Source of the DNA: Streptomyces iconiensis
Lineage (GTDB): Bacteria; Actinomycetota; Actinomycetes; Streptomycetales; Streptomycetaceae
Assembly (NCBI RefSeq): GCF_028657195.3
Contig: NZ_JANCPR020000052.1
Span: 1-64,000 of the forward strand
Length of the DNA: 64,000 nucleotides
Reading direction: 5' to 3'
Shown: positions 50,070 to 58,004 of the stretch, piece by piece
How the letters are laid out: each line of letters begins with the position of its first letter
How positions within the stretch are numbered: position 1 is the first letter of the stretch
Position numbers and translations under genes: made by a program
Notes under the pieces: model-generated
What the model was told of the DNA's origin: nothing
The model's input: only the letters and a program-made list of their open reading frames with translations
Database searches by the model: none

Positions 50070-51578
50070 CTAGCTCTCCTCCTCGTGCCAGCCGAAGCTG
50101 CGCTCGACGGCCTTGCGCCAGTTGCCGTACTCGCGGTCCCGCTCCTCCGCGCTCATGCGCGGCGTCCACTCGGCATCGCGCTTCCAGTGCGCACGCAGCT
50201 CGTCCAGGTCCGACCACACGCCGGTCGCCAGCCCGGCCGCGTAGGCGGCGCCCAGACATGTCGTCTCGGCCACCACGGGGCGGATCACCGGCACGTCCAG
50301 CACATCCGACTGATGCTGCATCAGCAGCCCGTTGACGGTCATGCCGCCGTCGACCTTCAGCGCGGTGATGCGCACGCCGGAGTCCTCGTACATGGCGTCC
50401 ACGACCTCCCGTGTCTGCCAGCTCGTCGCCTCCAGCACCGCGCGCGCCAGGTGCGCCTTGGTGACGTAGCGGGTCAGCCCGGTGATGACGCCGCGCGCGT
50501 CGGAGCGCCAGTACGGCGCGAAGAGGCCCGAGAAGGCGGGCACGATGTACGCGCCGCCGTTGTCCTCCACGCTGGCGGCGAGCGGCTCGATCTCGGACGC
50601 GTCGCCGATGATGCCGAGCTGGTCCCTGAACCACTGGACGAGGGCCCCGGTGATCGCGATGGACCCCTCCAGACAGTAGACGGGCGGCTCGCCGCCCAAC
50701 TGGTAGCCCATCGTCGTCAGGAGGCCGTTCTTGCTGGGCACGGGCCGGTTGCCGGTGTTGAGCAGCAGGAAGGAACCCGTGCCGTAGGTGTTCTTGGCCT
50801 CGCCGACGCCGTAGCACGTCTGGCCGAAGACGGCGGCCTGCTGGTCACCGAGCGCCGAGGCGACGGGCACCCCGGCGAGCTGCCCGACGGCCGTGCCGTA
50901 CACCTCGGACGAGGGGCGGATCTCGGGCAGCACGGCGGCCGGCACGCCCATGGCGTCCAGCACGGACTGGTCCCACTCCAGGGTCTCCAGGTTCATCAGC
51001 ATGGTGCGGGAGGCATTGGTGACGTCCGTGACGTGCCTGCCGCCCTCCGTGCCGCCCGTGAGGTTCCAGATGAGCCAGGAGTCGATGGTGCCGAAGGCGA
51101 TCTCACCGTTGACGGCGCGCTGCCGCAGCCCCGGCACGTTGTCGAGCAGCCAGGCGACCTTGGGGCCCGCGAAGTAGCTGGCGAGCGGCAGGCCCGTACG
51201 GTCGCGGAAGCGGTCCTGGCCGTCGCTCGCGCCGAGTTCCGCGCACAGCGCGGAGGTACGGGTGTCCTGCCAGACGACGGCGTTGTGCACCGGCTCGCCG
51301 GTGGCGCGGTCCCACAGGACGGTGGTCTCGCGCTGGTTGGTGATGCCGACGGCGCTGAGCTGGTCGGTGCGCAGTCCCGCGCCTGTGAGCGCGCCCGCCA
51401 CCACGGCCTGCACCTTGGACCAGATCTCGGTGGCGTCGTGCTCGACCCAGCCGGGTTTGGGGAAGATTTGCCGGTGCTCGCGCTGGTCGACGGCGACGAC
51501 GCCGCCGTCCTGGTTGAAGATGATGCACCGGCTGGAGGTGGTTCCCTGATCGATTGCGGCGACGTACTTGTCCGTCAT
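50070..51578 (-). CDS. glpK: Glycerol kinase
   Basis: This 502-aa FGGY-family kinase phosphorylates glycerol to sn-glycerol-3-phosphate with ATP in the cytoplasm. The N-terminal ATP motif AAIDQGTTSSRCIIF, the ITNQRETTVLWD glycerol-site segment, YGTGSFLLLNTG, and the FGGY C-terminal signature around ALKVDGGMTVNGLLMQHQSD are all present, and the length is standard. It is second in a two-gene operon after glpF, 79 bp downstream of it. The usual third gene glpD and the regulator gylR are not in the window. Confidence 0.97.
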   Translation of the reverse strand: MTDKYVAAIDQGTTSSRCIIFNQDGGVVAVDQREHRQIFPKPGWVEHDATEIWSKVQAVVAGALTGAGLRTDQLSAVGITNQRETTVLWDRATGEPVHNAVVWQDTRTSALCAELGASDGQDRFRDRTGLPLASYFAGPKVAWLLDNVPGLRQRAVNGEIAFGTIDSWLIWNLTGGTEGGRHVTDVTNASRTMLMNLETLEWDQSVLDAMGVPAAVLPEIRPSSEVYGTAVGQLAGVPVASALGDQQAAVFGQTCYGVGEAKNTYGTGSFLLLNTGNRPVPSKNGLLTTMGYQLGGEPPVYCLEGSIAITGALVQWFRDQLGIIGDASEIEPLAASVEDNGGAYIVPAFSGLFAPYWRSDARGVITGLTRYVTKAHLARAVLEATSWQTREVVDAMYEDSGVRITALKVDGGMTVNGLLMQHQSDVLDVPVIRPVVAETTCLGAAYAAGLATGVWSDLDELRAHWKRDAEWTPRMSAEERDREYGNWRKAVERSFGWHEEES

Positions 51579-51657
51579 GGTGTGACGACCCCTCGGGTGA
51601 GTGCTGTCGGACGGTGATGCGGGAAGGCGGCCGTCGGTGGGGGAGCGGCCGTGGAGA

Positions 51658-52395
51658 TCAGAAGGCGGCCTTGAATATGAGCGCGCCCAGTGCCCCGCCT
51701 GCCAGGGGCCCGACGACCGGCACCCATGCGTAGCCCCAGTCGCTGGTGCCCTTGTTGGGTATCGGCAGCAGCGCGTGCGCGATGCGCGGGCCGAGGTCGC
51801 GCGCCGGGTTGATGGCGTAGCCCGTCGGCCCGCCGAGGGAGAGGCCGATGCCGACGACGAGGAACGCCACCAGCAGGCTGCTCAGCCCGCTCTCGCCGAT
51901 GCCCTTGGTGAGTCCGAAGGCCAGCAGCGGCAGCACCAGTGCGAGGGTGGCGACGGTCTCGGTGAGTACGTTCGCGACGGGCTTGCGCACCTCGGGCGCC
52001 GTGGCGAAGATGCCCAGCGTCGGTGAGGCGTTGTCCTTGTCCCTGTTGGCCTCGAACTGGGCGTGGTACGCGACCCAGCACAGCGTGGCGCCGATGAGGG
52101 CGCCGATCATCTGCCCGGCGATGTAGAGCGGGACCTTCTCCCAGTTGTCGCCCTCGTTGATGGCGATGCCGAGCGTGACGGCGGGGTTGAGGTGCCCGCC
52201 GGAGAGGGTCCCCACGGTGTAGGCACCGGCCATGACGCCGAAGCCCCAGCCGAACGCGACAACGATCCAGTCGGCGTCCTTGGCCTTGGAGAAGCGGAGG
52301 TTGACCGCGGCGCACACGCCCGCGCCCAGGAGGATCAGGATCGCCGTGCCGATGATCTCGCCGATGAAGATGTCCCCATTGGAAAACTGGTCCAT
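51658..52395 (-). CDS. glpF: Glycerol uptake facilitator (aquaglyceroporin)
   Basis: This is a 245-aa MIP-family channel with six membrane helices and both pore motifs, SGGHLNPAVT in the first half and GYAINPARD in the second. The aspartate after the second NPAR is the mark of aquaglyceroporins, so glycerol passage is expected. The start has AAGGAGC six bases upstream. The 5' leader contains a short GGAGC-CCGAA-GCTCC hairpin (52419-52433). It is first in the glpF-glpK operon, and the upstream gap to the DUF35-thiolase gene (about 220 bp) shows no other gene. Confidence 0.96.
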   Translation of the reverse strand: MDQFSNGDIFIGEIIGTAILILLGAGVCAAVNLRFSKAKDADWIVVAFGWGFGVMAGAYTVGTLSGGHLNPAVTLGIAINEGDNWEKVPLYIAGQMIGALIGATLCWVAYHAQFEANRDKDNASPTLGIFATAPEVRKPVANVLTETVATLALVLPLLAFGLTKGIGESGLSSLLVAFLVVGIGLSLGGPTGYAINPARDLGPRIAHALLPIPNKGTSDWGYAWVPVVGPLAGGALGALIFKAAF

Positions 52396-52619
52396 GACGG
52401 CTCCTTGTGCTCTCGGCCGGAGCTTCGGGCTCCGTTCCGTCCAGCGGGATGCGCATGTGCCACCGCTACGGAGCCGACGTCAGGAGGGCAGCGGGGAGCT
52501 GGGATCCCCGTTCCGCCGCGTGGGGTGACCTGGCGCCCGCGACGAGCGTGACGGCAGTGTTCAACCCTGCCGGGAGGCAGTCAAGGTTGCGGACGCACCC
52601 GGTATCCGGAGCCGCCCGG

Positions 52620-54425
52620 TCAGCGTACGGCGACCACGGAAGAGCCATGCCCGAACAGCCCCTGGTTCGCGGTGACACCGGCCCGCGCCCCGGCCACCTG
52701 GCGCTCACCCGCCCGGCCCCGCAGCTGCCACGCCAGCTCGCACACCTGGGCGATGGCCTGTGCGGGAACCGCCTCGCCGAAGGAGGCCAGGCCCCCGCTG
52801 GCGTTGACGGGGATCCGGCCGCCGAGCGCCGTCGCACCCTCGCGCAGCAGTCCGGCGCCCGCACCCGGCGCCGCGAGACCGAGGTCCTCGTACCACTGCA
52901 GCTCCAGCGCCGTGGACAGGTCATAGACCTCGGCCAGCGACATGTCGCCGGGCCCGAGACCTGCCTCCTCGTACGCGGCGTGCGCGATGGAGGCGCGGAA
53001 CCCGCGGTCCTGCGGGGGCACGGCAGCCGCCGAGTCGGTCGCCACGTCCGGCAGATCGAGAACGGTGTTCGGGTAGGAGGGCGAGACCGTCGAGACGGCG
53101 CGGATACGCACCAGCGGCCCCTCGGCCGCGTGCCGCCGCGCGAAGTCCATGCTGGAGAGCACCAGCGCGGCCCCACCGTCCGAGGTGGCGCAGATGTCCA
53201 GCAGCCGCAGCGGATCGGCGACCACGGCCGAGGCGGCGACCTCCTCCTCGGTGACCGGCTTGCGGTAGCGCGCGTACGGGTTGAGGGCGCCGGCAGCCGC
53301 GTTCTTCACCTTGACCCGCGCGAAGTCCTCGCGGGTGTCGCCGTGCACGGCCATCCTGTGCCGCGCGTAGAGCCCGAAGTACGCGGGGTTCGTGGCGCCC
53401 AGCAGCCGGAACCGCAGCCAGTCGGGGTCCTCCGGCCTGTCGCCGCCCGCCGGTTTGAAGAACCCCTTGGGCGCCGCGTCGGCGCCCACCACCAGCACCA
53501 CGTCGGCGAGCCCCGCCAGTATCTGCGCCCTGGCCGTGCCGATCGCCTGCGCCCCCGAGGCACACGCCGCGTACACGCTCGTGACCCGCGCGCCCTGCCA
53601 GCCCAGCGCCCGTGCGAACGTCGCCCCGGCCACATAGCCCGGGTAGCCGCCGCGCACGGTGTCGGCGCCGACGACGGAGCCGATGTCCCCCCACGCGAGC
53701 CCGGCGTCAGCGAGCGCGGCGCGTGCGGCACGCGTCCCGTACTCCACGAAGGAGTGGCCCCACTTGCCCCACGGATGCATTCCGGCGCCGAGCACCGCGA
53801 CCTCGCCGCTCACCGGCCCGTCTCCGTGTCCCCGTCGCCCGGCGCGGCCTGGCCGCGCGGCGGAACGGGACCGTCCGCCGGCACCGGATCCATCGTCCGT
53901 GGGAGCGGGACCGTCCGCCGGAACAGGATCGTTCATCGGCACCGGACCGTCCGCCGGAACAGGCCCGTCCGTCGGGCCCGGACCGTCCGCCGGAACCGGG
54001 CGCCAGTGCCAGGTGGTCCAGCTGTGCTCGCCGTCCTCGTTGAGTACGCCGGGCACCACTTCGGCCTCCATGCCCACGGTGAGGTCCGCCGTGCTCGTAC
54101 CGGGTGGTGCTTGCCCGAGCACGACCATCCGTTCGGCCTCCAGCTCCACGGCGAGCAGCACATACGGCTCCCACTCGCTGTCCGGGTCCGAGACGTACGG
54201 AGCCGGCGGACGGTAGCGCCCGTCCGTGAAGGACCACACGCGCCCCCTGCGCGAGAGCGGCACCTCGTCCAGTTCGCTGCCCGAGCAGCGGGGGTTGCGG
54301 CAGAAGGAGTCCTCGCGGGGGAAGAAGACCGAGGCGCACGCCCGGCACCTGGTGCCCAGCAGCGCGAAGTCCTCACCCTCTCCGGCGAACCATCCCTCCA
54401 CGGCGGCCCTACGTGTGCGCTGCAC
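52620..54425 (-). CDS. DUF35-thiolase fusion (lipid-transfer protein)
   Basis: This 601-aa protein joins a DUF35 module to a thiolase-fold enzyme. The DUF35 part (about 1-160) has zinc-ribbon cysteines C27, C30, C42 and C47 and then an OB fold. A 50-residue linker with four VPADGP-type units (DNA repeats from 53868 to about 54000) leads into the thiolase domain, starting GEVAVLGAGMHPWG. Unlike the two copies at 10.5-12.9 kb, it keeps a cysteine at the nucleophile position (YAACASG, C288). It also has NASGG and the final GLFGHGSS. The start is GTG with GGGGAG upstream; the longer in-frame reading lacks this site. A CTGAC-N5-GTCAG dyad sits 21 bp before the start. Confidence 0.9.
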   Translation of the reverse strand: MQRTRRAAVEGWFAGEGEDFALLGTRCRACASVFFPREDSFCRNPRCSGSELDEVPLSRRGRVWSFTDGRYRPPAPYVSDPDSEWEPYVLLAVELEAERMVVLGQAPPGTSTADLTVGMEAEVVPGVLNEDGEHSWTTWHWRPVPADGPGPTDGPVPADGPVPMNDPVPADGPAPTDDGSGAGGRSRSAARPGRAGRRGHGDGPVSGEVAVLGAGMHPWGKWGHSFVEYGTRAARAALADAGLAWGDIGSVVGADTVRGGYPGYVAGATFARALGWQGARVTSVYAACASGAQAIGTARAQILAGLADVVLVVGADAAPKGFFKPAGGDRPEDPDWLRFRLLGATNPAYFGLYARHRMAVHGDTREDFARVKVKNAAAGALNPYARYRKPVTEEEVAASAVVADPLRLLDICATSDGGAALVLSSMDFARRHAAEGPLVRIRAVSTVSPSYPNTVLDLPDVATDSAAAVPPQDRGFRASIAHAAYEEAGLGPGDMSLAEVYDLSTALELQWYEDLGLAAPGAGAGLLREGATALGGRIPVNASGGLASFGEAVPAQAIAQVCELAWQLRGRAGERQVAGARAGVTANQGLFGHGSSVVAVR

Positions 54426-54445
54426 AGCCTCTCCCCACACCAGAA

Positions 54446-54460
54446 CTGACGGCCCGTCAG
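54446..54460. promoter_or_regulatory. CTGAC-N5-GTCAG dyad before DUF35-thiolase gene
   Basis: A perfect 15-bp palindrome, CTGACGG-C-CCGTCAG, lies 21 bp upstream of the fusion gene and shares outer arms and spacing with the site at 8512-8526. It is probably an operator for a TetR-family repressor of acyl-CoA catabolism encoded elsewhere. Confidence 0.6.
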
Positions 54461-54654
54461 GAGTGTGGCACGCGCCGGCGCCGACTGTCACGAGGGTGTC
54501 ACCGGAAGCTCACATGCGCATACGCCCGCCGGGTCGCCCGAACCGCGGAGGCCCGTTCGGCGTCCAGAGGGACATGAGCGGTGGTACGGGGCCGACGGGG
54601 GTGGTCCCGTGCCACCGTTCCTCTCGGCTCCGTTCCCTGGTAGAGGAGAGGAGC

Positions 54655-55584
54655 ATGAGACGTATCCGCTTCGCCCCGCGCCCCGCACTCCGTACCGTCC
54701 CCGTACTCCGTACCGCCGCCGTGCGCACCGCCCCCGTGCTCGCCGCCGCGGCGTTGCTGACCCTGGCCGTGGCTCCCGTACAGGCACAGCCGCCAGGTCA
54801 ATCGCCGGCCACCGGCACAGGGCAGGACCAGCCGTCCTCCACCGGCGTACGGGCCGGGCACGGCGGCCACGGACCCAAGGCGCCCGAGGAGTTCGTGGCC
54901 CTGCGCGATGTCGCCCCGACCATCCGGCAGGAGATCCGCTACGTCACCCCGCACAACTTCGTCGGCGAGCCCATCGACGGCTACCGCAAACCGCTGTGCC
55001 TCGTCACCCGCGACACCGCCAAGGCCCTCGCCACGGCGCAGCGCTCCCTCCTCAGGCGCGGCTACACCCTGAAGGTCTACGACTGTTACCGCCCCCAGCG
55101 CGCCGTCGAACACTTCGTGCGCTGGGCCAAGGACCTCGACGACCAGCGGATGAAGGCGGAGTTCTACCCCCGCGTGGACAAGTCCCGCCTGTTCGAGGAC
55201 GGTTACATCGCGGAGAAGTCCGGCCACAGCAGGGGCAGTACGGTCGACCTGACGCTCGTGCGGCTCCCGGCGAAACCCACCCGCCCCTACGAGCCCGGCG
55301 AACCCCTCGTTGACTGCGCAGCGCCCAAGGGCGAGCGCTTCCCCGACAACTCCGTCGACACCGGCACCGGGTTCGACTGCTTCGACACCCTCTCGCACAC
55401 GGACGACCCCCGTATCCAGGGCAAGCAGCGCGCCAACCGCCTCCTGCTGAAGAACACCCTGGAGAAGGCCGGCTTCGCCAACCTCCCCGAGGAGTGGTGG
55501 CACTTCACCCACAAGCCGGAGACGTTCCCCGACACCTACTTCGACTTCCCCGTCACCCGGCGCTCCCTCAGCCACCCGCACTGA
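54655..55584 (+). CDS. Secreted D-Ala-D-Ala dipeptidase (VanX/DdpX family)
   Basis: This 309-aa zinc peptidase has an Arg-rich start and a hydrophobic signal sequence (about 20-45, ending near VQAQ). The VanX motif SxHxxGxAxD appears as SGHSRGSTVD (H191 and D198 zinc ligands). The second motif, ExWWH, appears as EEWWHF (E280 base, H283 ligand). It would cleave D-Ala-D-Ala or similar dipeptides outside the membrane. No vanH, vanA or VanRS genes are near, so a housekeeping peptidoglycan-recycling role is more likely than resistance. The start has GGAGAGGAG upstream. It is divergent from the DUF35-thiolase gene. Confidence 0.88.
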   Translation: MRRIRFAPRPALRTVPVLRTAAVRTAPVLAAAALLTLAVAPVQAQPPGQSPATGTGQDQPSSTGVRAGHGGHGPKAPEEFVALRDVAPTIRQEIRYVTPHNFVGEPIDGYRKPLCLVTRDTAKALATAQRSLLRRGYTLKVYDCYRPQRAVEHFVRWAKDLDDQRMKAEFYPRVDKSRLFEDGYIAEKSGHSRGSTVDLTLVRLPAKPTRPYEPGEPLVDCAAPKGERFPDNSVDTGTGFDCFDTLSHTDDPRIQGKQRANRLLLKNTLEKAGFANLPEEWWHFTHKPETFPDTYFDFPVTRRSLSHPH

Positions 55585-55693
55585 AGCCGCCACGCGCGTT
55601 CCCTCGCCTTCCCTCGCGCTCGCGTTCCTTCGCGCTCCCTCAGCCGCGAGCACCGGCGGGACCGCGAGTACCGAAGGTGCCACGCGCGCCGGC

Positions 55694-55747
55694 GGGACCA
55701 CGTACACCCATGGGGCCACGTACACCCACGGGGTCACGCACACCGAG
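55694..55747 (+). repeat. Three 18-bp tandem repeats in gap before methyltransferase
   Basis: Units GGGACCACGTACACCCAT, GGGGCCACGTACACCCAC and GGGGTCACGCACACCGAG stand head to tail. The 385-bp gap 55585-55969 has no gene. Its left part is a run of CGTTCC(C/T)TCGC-like repeats and the right part carries the leader of the DUF574 gene. Confidence 0.7.
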
Positions 55748-55969
55748 CGGAATGTCCGCTTCCCGGCTGTACGGTCCCCCGCCGTACGACACCCCGGTGG
55801 ATCGGCCGCGGACAGCCGCGGACAGCCGCCTACCGGGCGACGACCGGGCGTTCGGCCGGGCGCCCGCCCGGGTCTACGCGCATGTACCGACCGCCGTACC
55901 GGCCGCGCGTCTGATCCACACCTGCCGTAGGTTGGGCGTCAACAGGCGGACCGAAACACGGAGTTCCAC

Positions 55970-56785
55970 ATGTCAGACGACTCGTCGCCCGACCGGCGGA
56001 CCCCCGGGGTCAACACCACCGTGGCGCACTCGGCACGGATCTGGAACTACTGGCTGGACGGCAAGGACCACTACGACGTGGACAGCCGGGTCGGCGAGGT
56101 GATCAAGCGGGCCTTCCCCGACATCGTGCGGATGGCGCGCGCCGACCGGGCCTTCCTCACCCGCGCGGTGCGGTACCTCGCCGACGAGGCGGGCATACGG
56201 CAGTTCCTGGACATAGGTACCGGGCTACCGACCTTCGACAACACCCATGAGGTCGCCCAGCGCGTGGCCCCCGAGTCGCGGATCGTCTATGTGGACAACG
56301 ACCCCCTGGTGCTCGCGCACGCCCGCGCCCTGCTGACCAGCACGCGCAGGGGAGCAACCGACTACATCCAGGCCGACGCACAGGCACCCGACGCCATCCT
56401 GGAAGCGGCGGCGCGCACCCTGGACTTCACGCGCCCCGTGGGGATCGTGATGCTGGGCATCACGCACTTCCTGCTCGACGACTACGAGGCCAAGCGGATC
56501 GTGGACCGGTTGCTGTCGGCCGTGCCCTCCGGCAGCTACCTCGTGCTCTCGCACGCCACCGCCGTCGTGAATCCCAAGGGGATCACCGAGAGCGTGCGGC
56601 ACTGGAACCGTTACGGCAGGCCCAAGATGTACCTGCGCAGCCCCTCCGAGATCGGCCGCTTCTTCGAGGGCCTGGAACTCCTGGAGCCAGGAGTGGTGTC
56701 CTTCCCCCACTGGCGCCCCGACGCGCACGGGCCGAACGAGAGCGCGGAGGTGGACGGCTACTGCGGCGTCGCCCGCAAGCCGTGA
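55970..56785 (+). CDS. DUF574 SAM-dependent methyltransferase, copy 1
   Basis: This 271-aa protein is of the DUF574/SAM-dependent methyltransferase family, very common in Streptomyces. The start region VAHSARIWNYWLDGKDHYDVD is the family hallmark. SAM motif I FLDIGTGLPT and motif II VYVDNDPLVLAHARALL follow. The end reads EVDGYCGVARKP. It has no membrane segment or signal. Its substrate is unknown. It is followed by a paralogue of exactly the same length at 57060-57875, with a repeat-rich 274-bp gap between, so the two are a tandem duplication that has diverged. Confidence 0.93.
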   Translation: MSDDSSPDRRTPGVNTTVAHSARIWNYWLDGKDHYDVDSRVGEVIKRAFPDIVRMARADRAFLTRAVRYLADEAGIRQFLDIGTGLPTFDNTHEVAQRVAPESRIVYVDNDPLVLAHARALLTSTRRGATDYIQADAQAPDAILEAAARTLDFTRPVGIVMLGITHFLLDDYEAKRIVDRLLSAVPSGSYLVLSHATAVVNPKGITESVRHWNRYGRPKMYLRSPSEIGRFFEGLELLEPGVVSFPHWRPDAHGPNESAEVDGYCGVARKP

Positions 56786-56984
56786 GGCTCCCAAGCCGTA
56801 GAGCCCGAAGGCCGTAGGGCCCCAAGCGGTAACGGCGGCTCCCGCAGAGGGCGGTGACCGCAGCATGAACGCGCCGCCGAATCGGGGTAGTTGACGCCTA
56901 CGCGCGGCCATATGCCTCTGGTAGGGGCTACGTTGTCCCGGAGATCACGGCGAACCCGGACACCGCGAAGGTCACGCGCGCACA

Positions 56985-57030
56985 CGATCGGGCAATGACC
57001 GCGTACACGACCGGGCAACGACCGCGTACA
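56985..57030 (+). repeat. Two 23-bp direct repeats before second methyltransferase
   Basis: Two nearly identical 23-bp units (56985-57007 and 57008-57030, three mismatches) each contain CGGGCAA and CGACCGCGTACA-like blocks. They end 29 bp before the ATG of the second DUF574 gene. The left part of the same gap has degenerate AAGxCCGTAGxGCCC units starting at the stop of copy 1. Confidence 0.7.
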
Positions 57031-57059
57031 CGAACGCGCACACGACAAGGAGAGCCCTC

Positions 57060-57875
57060 ATGGCGGACGGACACGGCGAGGACGCCGTGCTGCCCTCGAT
57101 CGACGAGACCGTGCCGCACTCGGCGCGCATCTGGAACTACTGGCTCGGCGGCCGTGACAACTACGCCGTCGACCGCGTGGTCGGAGACGGTATCCGCCGC
57201 GTGAACCCGGAGATCGTCGAAATCGCCGTCGCCCAGCGGGCCTTCCTCTGCCGCGCCGTACGCCATCTCGCCGCAGAGGCGGGCGTCCGGCAGTTCCTCG
57301 ACATCGGCACAGGGCTGCCCACCGTCGACAACACCCATGAGGTCGCCCAGCGCGCGGCGCCCGAGGCCCGCGTCGTCTACGTCGACAACGACCCGCTGGT
57401 TCTCGTACACGCCCGCGCCCTGCTCACCAGCACACCCGAGGGCGCCACCCGCTATCTGTACGCCGACGCGCGCGACACCGGCGCCATCCTCGACGGGGCC
57501 TCGCAGACGCTCGACCTCAGCGAACCCGTCGCCCTGATGCTGCTCGGCGTCACCGGCCACATCACCGACGACCAGGAGGCCCAGGCGCTCGTCACCCGCC
57601 TCATGGACGGGCTGTCCCCTGGCAGCCACCTCGTCCTCTGCGACGACACCGAGGTCGTCAACCCGCGCGCCATGCGCCGGATGATCGAGGAATGGAACGC
57701 CACCGGAGACAGCCCCCGCGTCAACCGCACCCCTGACCAGCTCGCGCGCTTCTTCGACGGCCTCGAACTCCTCGACCCCGGCCTGCTCTCCATCTCCCAC
57801 TGGCGCCCCGACCCAGACCTCCCCGGCACCCCCGCCGAGGTCGACGACTTCGGGGGAGTGGCCCGCAAACCATGA
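57060..57875 (+). CDS. DUF574 SAM-dependent methyltransferase, copy 2
   Basis: This is a 271-aa paralogue of the preceding gene. It has VPHSARIWNYWLGGRDNYAVDR at the start, SAM motif I FLDIGTGLPTVDNTHEVAQR, motif II VYVDNDPLVLVHARALL and the same EVDDFGGVARKP ending. The ATG has AAGGAG nine bases upstream. The identical length and the conserved blocks show tandem duplication; the middle and substrate-facing parts differ, so substrates may differ. The 129-bp gap to the converging GH31 gene contains CTGCAAA-type repeats but no clear terminator. Confidence 0.93.
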   Translation: MADGHGEDAVLPSIDETVPHSARIWNYWLGGRDNYAVDRVVGDGIRRVNPEIVEIAVAQRAFLCRAVRHLAAEAGVRQFLDIGTGLPTVDNTHEVAQRAAPEARVVYVDNDPLVLVHARALLTSTPEGATRYLYADARDTGAILDGASQTLDLSEPVALMLLGVTGHITDDQEAQALVTRLMDGLSPGSHLVLCDDTEVVNPRAMRRMIEEWNATGDSPRVNRTPDQLARFFDGLELLDPGLLSISHWRPDPDLPGTPAEVDDFGGVARKP

Positions 57876-58004
57876 CCTGGACCATGAAGGGCCCGTAATA
57901 GGCGCTGCAAAGAGGTCACCCGCACCCATAGGCCCACCAGAGGCAAACGGCCACCCGCACAAGGCCGCCGCTGCAAAGGCCGCTGGCTGCAAAACGGCCT
58001 CCCG

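Noticed and set aside
54655..55584. Vancomycin-resistance locus
   Set aside because: The VanX-type peptidase stands alone with no vanH, vanA or vanRS, and it has a secretion signal.
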